From Bacteroidales bacterium UBA2632 (GTDB taxonomy: Bacteria; Bacteroidota; Bacteroidia; Bacteroidales; Dysgonomonadaceae), in NCBI GenBank assembly GCA_002359825.1, contig DENY01000282.1:723-5782 (forward strand): a stretch of 5,060 bases of DNA, in the 5' to 3' direction. Below the pieces are notes generated by a model that saw nothing but the letters and a program-made list of their open reading frames with translations, was not told the origin of the DNA and did no database searches. Position 1 is the stretch's first letter. Each line of letters begins with the position of its first letter. Shown in pieces: positions 1 to 5,060 of the stretch. The position numbers were made by a program, and so were the translations under genes.

Positions 1-619
1 CCTCTTTGCAGGGAATGGGCTGAGGTCGGTAACTACGAAGTGCTGTAGTTTTCTCATAGCTATATTCACATGTATTTATTTGTGCATCTTTAGCAATATC
101 CAAAATCACAGGCCCTGGACGACCGCTCGATGCGATATAAAAAGCACGCGACACAGCCCAAGCAATATCTTCGGCACGACGAATCTGGTATGCCCATTTG
201 GTAACGGGCAGAGAAACGCCAATTACATCGGCTTCTTGAAAAGCATCTGTTCCCAATAGTGATGATATAACTTGACCCGAAATGACCACCAACGGTGTAC
301 TATCCATCATTGCATCAGTAATACCTGTGATAGCATTGGTTGCTCCAGGGCCCGAAGTCACTAAGGCAACTCCTACTTTTTTAGAAACACGAGCATATCC
401 CTGAGCGGCATGCACCGCACCTTGTTCGTGACGAACAAGAATGTGTTTCATTGTCTCTTTTTTGTCATACAGCGCATCGAATACAGGCATGATGGCACCA
501 CCGGGATATCCAAATAAGGTATCTACTCCTTCGTGAATTAATGACTGAATCAGGGCTTCGCTGCCTGTCATCAATGTTGTTTCTTTTTTTGCAATTGTTT
601 CTGCTGTTACTTTATCCAT
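1..619 (-). CDS. ilvB: Acetolactate synthase, large (catalytic) subunit, N-terminal part; cut by the left window edge
   Basis: This thiamine-diphosphate enzyme condenses two pyruvates to 2-acetolactate (valine/leucine), or pyruvate with 2-oxobutyrate to 2-aceto-2-hydroxybutyrate (isoleucine), in the cytoplasm. I translated 206 open codons from the ATG at 619-617, reaching the edge without a stop. Seen are GYPGG (residues 37-41), RHEQGA (63-68) holding the ThDP-activating Glu65, TSGPGATN (88-95), GTDAFQE, and SGRPGPV near 170. These cover the N-terminal ThDP pyrimidine-binding domain. The FAD and C-terminal pyrophosphate-binding domains would lie outside; family members run about 560-600 residues. 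Met17 is another possible start, but residues 1-16 are open and an N-terminal extension is common in relatives, so I kept Met1. No Shine-Dalgarno site is evident. It lies 81 nt after ilvD and is probably cotranscribed. A regulatory subunit (ilvN) and ilvC may follow outside the window. Identity is very secure. Confidence 0.96.
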   Translation of the reverse strand, partial: MDKVTAETIAKKETTLMTGSEALIQSLIHEGVDTLFGYPGGAIMPVFDALYDKKETMKHILVRHEQGAVHAAQGYARVSKKVGVALVTSGPGATNAITGITDAMMDSTPLVVISGQVISSLLGTDAFQEADVIGVSLPVTKWAYQIRRAEDIAWAVSRAFYIASSGRPGPVILDIAKDAQINTCEYSYEKTTALRSYRPQPIPCKE

Positions 620-652
620 GTCAATAAACTATTTATTGGTAACTACTTTTCA

Positions 653-678
653 TTCCTAAATCCCCTAAAGGGGACTAT
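653..678 (-). repeat. Short palindromic repeat, copy A, in the ilvD-ilvB gap
   Basis: A perfect 5-bp stem with a 4-nt loop (TCCCC, TAAA, GGGGA at 661-674) sits inside a 26-bp unit. Read on the minus strand, the unit matches the plus strand at 3824-3849 at 21 of 26 positions, sharing AGTCC at the left and AGGGGATTT at the right. It lies wholly between the ilvD stop and the ilvB start, about 34 nt upstream of the ilvB ATG. From memory, C4-TTTA-G4 palindromes are common between Bacteroidota genes, so this is probably a dispersed non-coding repeat. No T-run follows it on the minus strand, so it does not look like a terminator. Confidence 0.6.
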
Positions 679-700
679 GGCTGACTGTTTTGTTAATGAT

Positions 701-2587
701 TTAATCTTCAATTATTCTTACAGCTCCCAAATCTGCTGAACTTACAAAACGCGCATACACTTGTAGTGCAGGCGATACTTTTCTGTCGCGCTCAGGTTTA
801 AAAGCTTCTTTGCCCTTCTTGTTTTCTGCTACCCTTCGCTCGCTCAATTCTTTATCCGATATTCGAAGATTGATGGTACGGTTGGGGATATCTATGTCTA
901 TAATGTCATTGTCTCTAATCAATCCAATAGCACCTCCTGCCGCAGCTTCGGGAGATATATGCCCAATAGAAAGACCCGATGTGCCACCTGAGAAACGACC
1001 ATCCGTTATCAACGCACATTTCTCGCCTAAATGTTTTGCTTTGATATATGATGTAGGATATAGCATCTCCTGCATTCCTGGTCCACCTTTGGGCCCTTCG
1101 TATGCAATCACAACTACATCACCAGCTTTAACTTTGTCCTTTAAAATGGCATCACAAGCATCATCTTGCGAATGAAACACTCGCGCTTTTCCGCTAAACT
1201 TCCAAACGCTCTCGTCCACACCTGCTGTTTTCACAACACACCCATCCAATGCAATATTGCCTTTCAGCACACCCAAACCACCATCGGCAGTGTAGGCATG
1301 TTCTATTGAGCGAATGCATCCATTTTCTCTGTCCACATCTAGTGTATCAAAAACTTTGTTCTGCGAACCCATTACCAAATTAAACTCATTACCAGGAGCA
1401 GATTTATATATTCTCTCCGCTTCTTTATCGATGGTTTCTTTTTCTAAACTATATTTATCTAATGCTTCCGCCAAAGTCAGTCTATCAACTCGATGCACAG
1501 AAGTGTCTATCAATCCCCCATCAGCCAACTGTTTTATTATGGACAATATGCCGCCTGCACGATTCACATCCTGAATATGATATTTCGGGCTATTAGGAGC
1601 AACCTTGCAAATACATGGAACTTGTGTAGAAAGTATATTGATGTCGTCCATTGTAAAATCTACTTTTGCTTCATGAGCAATTGCCAAAAGGTGTAGAATA
1701 GTATTTGTTGAACCACCCATCGCAATATCCACTGTCATAGCATTCATGAATGCTGCTTTTGTGGCAATACTGCGTGGAAGCACTGTTTCATCTTCCTCAA
1801 AATAGAAGGCATTCGCATTTTCAACAATCTGCTTTGCAGCATCAACAAAAAGCTGTTTACGATTGGCATGTGTGGCTAAAATTGTACCGTTGCCAGGCAA
1901 AGCCAAACCAATGGCTTCATTCAAGCAATTCATTGAGTTGGCGGTGAACATTCCCGAACAAGAACCACAAGTAGGACAAGCCAGTTTCTCTATTTGAGAA
2001 AGTCTCTCATCAGATACTGCATCATCCACTCCGCCTACCATTGCATCCACCAAGTCTATTTGCTCTCCATCCATATTCCCAGCTTCCATTGGTCCGCCCG
2101 ACACAAAAATAGTTGGTATATTCAATCGCATGGATGATAAAATCATTCCTGGTGTAATCTTGTCGCAATTGCTGATACACACCATGGCATCAACTTTGTG
2201 CCCATTAATCATGTACTCTATTGAGTCAGCAATCAAATCACGTGAAGGTAGTGAGTAGAGCATACCATCGTGCCCCATGGCAATGCCATCATCAATGGCA
2301 ATGGTATTGAACTCGGCAGCAAAGCAACCCAACTTTTCAATCTCATGTTTCACCATTTGCCCAATGTTGTGGAGGTGTGCATGACCCGGTACAAATTGAG
2401 TAAAGGAATTCACCACGGCAATCAATGGTTTCCCCATTTGCTCGTCTTTCATCCCGTTGGCACGCCAAAGCGCACGAGCACCTGCCATGCGGCGACCAGA
2501 TGTGCTGGTATGACTGTTGAGTCTTTTTCTTTTATCTCGTTCTTCTCTTTTAGCTTGTAGCTGGTCAGAGGTCTTTATTTTATTCAT
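701..2587 (-). CDS. ilvD: Dihydroxy-acid dehydratase
   Basis: It dehydrates 2,3-dihydroxy-isovalerate and 2,3-dihydroxy-3-methylvalerate to the 2-oxo acids that precede valine/leucine and isoleucine. The gene is complete, 628 residues, ending TAA. Ligands seen by alignment from memory with the E. coli enzyme: Asp100 (AIDDG), Cys141-Asp142-Lys143 in CISNCDK (Fe-S cysteine, Mg ligand, carbamylated lysine), Cys210 in ACPTCGSC, Glu507 in GMQEMLYP, and Ser533 in GRFSGG (catalytic base). The sequence [10 protein letters not shown] at 60-69 has no cysteine, as in E. coli, whereas plant-type [2Fe-2S] enzymes carry a third Cys near there. That suggests an oxygen-sensitive E. coli-type cluster (inference). 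The body begins at about residue 25 ([16 protein letters not shown]). Residues 1-24 form a Lys/Arg/Glu-rich extension with no internal ATG before Met34, so the start at 2587 is the only ATG that keeps the conserved N-terminus. leuB lies 84 nt upstream and ilvB 81 nt downstream. Confidence 0.98.
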   Translation of the reverse strand: MNKIKTSDQLQAKREERDKRKRLNSHTSTSGRRMAGARALWRANGMKDEQMGKPLIAVVNSFTQFVPGHAHLHNIGQMVKHEIEKLGCFAAEFNTIAIDDGIAMGHDGMLYSLPSRDLIADSIEYMINGHKVDAMVCISNCDKITPGMILSSMRLNIPTIFVSGGPMEAGNMDGEQIDLVDAMVGGVDDAVSDERLSQIEKLACPTCGSCSGMFTANSMNCLNEAIGLALPGNGTILATHANRKQLFVDAAKQIVENANAFYFEEDETVLPRSIATKAAFMNAMTVDIAMGGSTNTILHLLAIAHEAKVDFTMDDINILSTQVPCICKVAPNSPKYHIQDVNRAGGILSIIKQLADGGLIDTSVHRVDRLTLAEALDKYSLEKETIDKEAERIYKSAPGNEFNLVMGSQNKVFDTLDVDRENGCIRSIEHAYTADGGLGVLKGNIALDGCVVKTAGVDESVWKFSGKARVFHSQDDACDAILKDKVKAGDVVVIAYEGPKGGPGMQEMLYPTSYIKAKHLGEKCALITDGRFSGGTSGLSIGHISPEAAAGGAIGLIRDNDIIDIDIPNRTINLRISDKELSERRVAENKKGKEAFKPERDRKVSPALQVYARFVSSADLGAVRIIED

Positions 2588-2606
2588 TGTTGTATCTGTT
2601 TCATTA

Positions 2607-2670
2607 CTGGTTGGAGTGTAGCTCCTGCTGCACTTTTTTTCACGAGGAACGGGAGATCCTCGCCCACCAG
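2607..2670. repeat. Compact 64-bp structured palindromic element between leuB and ilvD
   Basis: The ends are imperfect inverted repeats: CTGGTTGG (2607-2614) pairs with CCCACCAG (2663-2670) at 7 of 8 positions. Inside, GTGTAGC (2616-2622) pairs with GCTGCAC (2627-2633) around the loop TCCT, including one G-U. After seven T (2634-2640), CGAGGA (2643-2648) pairs with TCCTCG (2657-2662) around the loop ACGGGAGA. Loop TCCT (2623-2626) is complementary to GGGA (2651-2654) in the other loop, counting one G-U. One long imperfect hairpin is an alternative fold. The element starts one base after the leuB stop and ends 19 nt before the ilvD ATG. No open reading frame or target duplication is clear. It could be a REP/MITE-like mobile repeat, an mRNA-processing structure, or a decayed terminator; copy number is unknown. 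Confidence 0.6.
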
Positions 2671-2671
2671 A

Positions 2672-3739
2672 CTATTTCAAAATATAATTCACAATCCACT
2701 CACCCACTTCGCTTGTGGTGCTGGGTGTTTCGCCATTGGAAATGTCGCCCGTTACTATTCCTTCATCCATACTTGCTGCAACAGCTGCACGAATACAAGC
2801 TCCCTCTTCGTGTAACTCAAAAGCATACTCAAACATGAGTGCAGCAGAAAGAATGGCTGCCAAAGGATTGGCAATATTTTTGCCAGTGGCTTCGGGATAC
2901 GAACCATGAATGGGTTCGAATACTGATGTGTGGAGTCCAATAGAAGCTGAGGGAATCATCCCCATCGAGCCAGTTATAACAGATGCCTCATCAGTGAGTA
3001 TATCTCCAAAAAGATTCTCTGTCACCATCACATCAAAGCTTTTTGGCCATTGGATAATGCGCATAGCAGCATTATCAACAAACATATACTCTGTTTCCAC
3101 ATCAGGATATTGTGGTGCAATCTCTTGTGCTATTTGTCGCCACAGGCGAGATGTTGCAATCACGTTGGCTTTGTCCACCACTGTAACTTTTTTGCGACGT
3201 TGCATAGCAAATTTGTAAGCAAGGTGTAAGATGCGTTCTATCTCTTCACGTGTATAAACACACGTATCATAAGCAGTATTGCCATCTTCGCTCCGACCTT
3301 GTGGACGACCAAAATACATGCCACCAGTCAATTCGCGAATACACATAAAGTCTGCTCCATCAATAATCTCGGAACGAAGCGGAGACTTGTGAAGCAACGA
3401 GGGGAATGTAGTTATCGGACGAATGTTGGCAAACAATCCCAAATCTTTGCGCATCTTCAGCAAACCTTGTTCGGGGCGAACTTTAGCCGAAGGATCATTG
3501 TCATATTTGGGTGCACCAATAGCTCCAAATAGCACAGCGTCGGATTGCATACACAAATCATGCGTTTCTTGTGGATATGGATTGCCTGTTTCGTCAATGG
3601 CACAAGCTCCCACAATTGCAAAAGAGTGTTCTAATGTGTGGTTAAATTTCTTGCAAATTGCTTTGGTCACAGCCAAAGCTTGCTCTGTTACTTCGGGACC
3701 AATACCATCACCAGGTAATACTGCTATTTTTAGTTTCAT
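2672..3739 (-). CDS. leuB: 3-isopropylmalate dehydrogenase
   Basis: It oxidatively decarboxylates (2R,3S)-3-isopropylmalate with NAD+ to give 2-oxoisocaproate, the direct precursor of leucine. Related enzymes also act on 3-methylmalate in the citramalate route to 2-oxobutyrate. I chose the ATG at 3739, giving 355 residues, because [17 protein letters not shown] is the normal family N-terminus and the length fits. An in-frame ATG at 3763 would add only MEGHNKEN. Substrate residues by family alignment: Arg97 and Arg107 ([13 protein letters not shown]), Arg135 (CIRELTGG), Tyr142, Lys190 (VVDKANV), Asp222 (FVDNAAM), Asp246 and Asp250 (GDILTDE). The NAD-binding loop reads [15 protein letters not shown]; Glu283 stands where Thermus-type enzymes have Asp, an acidic residue compatible with NAD rather than NADP. 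It stops (TAG) one base before the palindromic element that precedes ilvD. No strong Shine-Dalgarno site is seen. Confidence 0.97.
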   Translation of the reverse strand: MKLKIAVLPGDGIGPEVTEQALAVTKAICKKFNHTLEHSFAIVGACAIDETGNPYPQETHDLCMQSDAVLFGAIGAPKYDNDPSAKVRPEQGLLKMRKDLGLFANIRPITTFPSLLHKSPLRSEIIDGADFMCIRELTGGMYFGRPQGRSEDGNTAYDTCVYTREEIERILHLAYKFAMQRRKKVTVVDKANVIATSRLWRQIAQEIAPQYPDVETEYMFVDNAAMRIIQWPKSFDVMVTENLFGDILTDEASVITGSMGMIPSASIGLHTSVFEPIHGSYPEATGKNIANPLAAILSAALMFEYAFELHEEGACIRAAVAASMDEGIVTGDISNGETPSTTSEVGEWIVNYILK

Positions 3740-3821
3740 ATTTTCTTTATTGTGTCCTTCCATCGAAGGGTTGTATTCTGTTTTTAGTTTTATATTGTGT
3801 GAGTTCAGATTAAAAAATCAA

Positions 3822-3849
3822 CCAAAGTCCTCTTCAGGGGATTTTGGAG
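3822..3849 (+). repeat. Short palindromic repeat, copy B, in the gap before leuB
   Basis: An 11-bp stem on the plus strand (3822-3832 with 3837-3847, loop TTCA) includes two G-U pairs. On the minus strand those become A-C mismatches, leaving 9 pairs. Positions 3824-3849 match copy A (653-678, opposite orientation) at 21 of 26 bases. It lies between the stop of the condensing-enzyme gene (3863) and leuB. In the minus-strand transcript the stem is followed after four bases by six U (3817-3812), so weak termination or attenuation is possible. The better plus-strand fold and the match to copy A favour a dispersed repeat. Confidence 0.6.
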
Positions 3850-3862
3850 TAAAATGAAATCG

Positions 3863-5060
3863 TTATAAATCAATGTATCTTATGGAAGGAACATTCCCAC
3901 TTTCCACCATATTCAGCATTTTCATTGTTGCCTTAACGGCGGCAACTGTCTGGTCAACGTCCAATCCACGTGTTTTGAATGTTTTACCCTCAAACTTCCA
4001 TGTAATAATGGTTTGTACAAAAGCATCGGTTCTTCCTCCTGGAGGAATCACAACTGCATAATCCACCAGTTCGGGAGTTGGTTTATCGAGTAGTCTGTAA
4101 ATTTTATACATTGCTTTCGAGAAAGCATGATACTGACCATCACCCACTGATGTTTGTTGATACACCTCTCCATTAATCGATATTTTCACCGTTGCAGAAG
4201 GTCTTAATCCATCGGTCAATGTAAACGAATAATTCAGCATCTGAATATTATTATCTTCCATACCGTTTTTCAACACATCGGAAATAATATAGGGCAATTC
4301 GTCCAACGATACAATCTGCTTTTTGTCTCCCAACTCTATGATTCGAGCGGTAACTTTTGTCATCGACTCATCATCTAATTCAATGCCCAAAGCAATCAAA
4401 TTATTCATGATATTAGCCTTGCCCGATGTTTTCCCCAATGCGTATTCACGTGCTCTATCAAATCGCTCGGGACTTAAATTGCTGTGATATAATTTATTCT
4501 TCTTGTCTCCATCAGCGTGAATACCTGCTACTTGTGTAAAAACATTGTCACCAATGATAGGCATGTTTTTGGAAATGCGCACACCCGAATAGCTTTCAAT
4601 CACTTTACTCACATAGTAAACATTGTTTTCGTTAATGTTAGTTTCCTGATTCAAATGATCGTGAATGAGTGCTACCACACTTGTCAACGAGGCATTCCCG
4701 GCTCGCTCACCCAATCCGTTCATGGTGACATGCACACCTTTTGCGCCAGCTTTTATGGCTTCGTAAACATTGGCAACAGCCAAGTCATAATCGTTGTGGG
4801 CATGAAAATCGAAATGAAGTTGTGGGTAACGTGTCACCATTTTGGATACAAACTCTTTTGTTTTATCAGGATTGAGAATGCCCAATGTGTCGGGCAACAT
4901 GAAACGACGAATGGGTTGATGTTGCAACTTGTCCATCAAATGATATATATATTCTTCAGAATCCTTCATCCCATTCGACCAATCTTCCAAATAAATATTG
5001 ACAGTTACGCCCATCTCTTCTGCATGGCGGATCACATCTTCTATTTTTTCGAGATGCTCC
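3863..5060 (-). CDS. cimA: LeuA/CimA-family condensing enzyme, probably (R)-citramalate synthase; 5' end cut by the window edge
   Basis: The family condenses acetyl-CoA with a 2-oxo acid: pyruvate for citramalate synthase, 2-oxoisovalerate for 2-isopropylmalate synthase. There are 398 residues in the window, numbered from the first whole codon. The frame is open to the edge (EHLEKIED precedes the GTG at 5035), so that GTG is internal and roughly 120 residues are missing. The catalytic barrel shows YLEDWSNG (Tyr23, Glu25), metal ligands His86 and His88 in FHAHNDYD, Asn122 in GLGERAGN, and His181 and Tyr191 in GIHADGDKKNKLY. Residues from about 275 form the LeuA_dimer allosteric domain (GDGQYHAF, IPPGGRTDAF, GLDVDQTVAAVKAT). 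As I remember Leptospira CimA, these motifs and their spacing agree closely, and Tyr23 matches its pyruvate-pocket Tyr144, where E. coli LeuA has a small residue. The family is certain. The substrate is inferred; annotation as 2-isopropylmalate synthase is the alternative. leuB begins 123 nt downstream. Confidence 0.9.
   Translation of the reverse strand, partial: EHLEKIEDVIRHAEEMGVTVNIYLEDWSNGMKDSEEYIYHLMDKLQHQPIRRFMLPDTLGILNPDKTKEFVSKMVTRYPQLHFDFHAHNDYDLAVANVYEAIKAGAKGVHVTMNGLGERAGNASLTSVVALIHDHLNQETNINENNVYYVSKVIESYSGVRISKNMPIIGDNVFTQVAGIHADGDKKNKLYHSNLSPERFDRAREYALGKTSGKANIMNNLIALGIELDDESMTKVTARIIELGDKKQIVSLDELPYIISDVLKNGMEDNNIQMLNYSFTLTDGLRPSATVKISINGEVYQQTSVGDGQYHAFSKAMYKIYRLLDKPTPELVDYAVVIPPGGRTDAFVQTIITWKFEGKTFKTRGLDVDQTVAAVKATMKMLNMVESGNVPSIRYIDL

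Noticed and set aside
620..700. Leader peptide, T-box or other attenuator upstream of ilvB
   Set aside because: No short frame rich in Ile, Leu or Val codons and no T-box sequence is visible; only the small palindromic repeat is present.
810..1175. Plus-strand open frame of 121 codons opposite ilvD
   Set aside because: It is antisense to a strongly conserved part of IlvD and shows no recognisable family; a shadow of the real gene.
2643..2662. Rho-independent terminator for leuB
   Set aside because: The CGAGGA/TCCTCG hairpin lies just after the leuB stop, but the transcript then has a run of A rather than U.
2587..2838. Plus-strand open frame starting at the ilvD start and running through the 64-bp element into leuB
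   Set aside because: It is low-complexity, antisense to two genes and reads through the palindrome; no support as a protein.
3740..3763. Upstream ATG at 3763 as the leuB start
   Set aside because: It adds eight residues absent from the usual family N-terminus; the ATG at 3739 gives the typical 355-residue length.
3423..3857. Plus-strand open frame of 144 codons opposite leuB and the gap before it
   Set aside because: It is antisense to conserved LeuB sequence and crosses the palindromic repeat; its protein has no coherent motifs.
3740..3862. Bacteroidota-type promoter (TTTG and TAnnTTTG) upstream of leuB or in the other gaps
   Set aside because: I found no TAnnTTTG box on the minus strand in any gap; TAGTTTAT upstream of ilvB is only a partial match.
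5033..5035. GTG as the start codon of the condensing enzyme
   Set aside because: The frame stays open upstream to the window edge with family-like residues, and the protein would lack the first part of the catalytic barrel.

Overview
The window is a tightly packed piece of a branched-chain amino acid biosynthesis cluster, with every gene on the minus strand. The organism is most likely a member of Bacteroidota, probably Bacteroidales. The reasons are protein sequences that resemble Bacteroides-type IlvB, IlvD and LeuB, a moderately AT-rich base composition, A/T-rich leaders without clear Shine-Dalgarno sites, and the gene order. This placement is inferred from reading the sequence and was not searched against any database.

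In transcription order (right to left) the window holds four genes. First is a LeuA/CimA-family condensing enzyme that has lost its 5' end to the window edge (5060-3863). Next come leuB, 3-isopropylmalate dehydrogenase (3739-2672), and ilvD, dihydroxy-acid dehydratase (2587-701). Last is the first third of ilvB, the acetolactate synthase catalytic subunit (619-1), which runs off the left edge. Gaps between genes are 123, 84 and 81 nt, so one operon is likely.

The genes form a coherent pathway. IlvB and IlvD supply steps shared by valine, leucine and isoleucine synthesis. LeuB supplies the oxidative decarboxylation of the leucine branch. The first gene resembles Leptospira (R)-citramalate synthase more than standard 2-isopropylmalate synthase. 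If that is right, together with LeuCD (outside the window) and LeuB it would turn pyruvate plus acetyl-CoA into 2-oxobutyrate, which IlvB and IlvD then carry to isoleucine without threonine.

No undescribed multi-gene system is visible. The most unusual content is in the short gaps, each of which carries a palindromic element. Two are diverged copies of one 26-bp repeat in opposite orientation (653-678 and 3824-3849). The third is a compact 64-bp element (2607-2670) that can fold as two hairpins closed by an outer stem with complementary loops, and it lies one base past the leuB stop codon. No gene-free stretch exceeds 300 bases.
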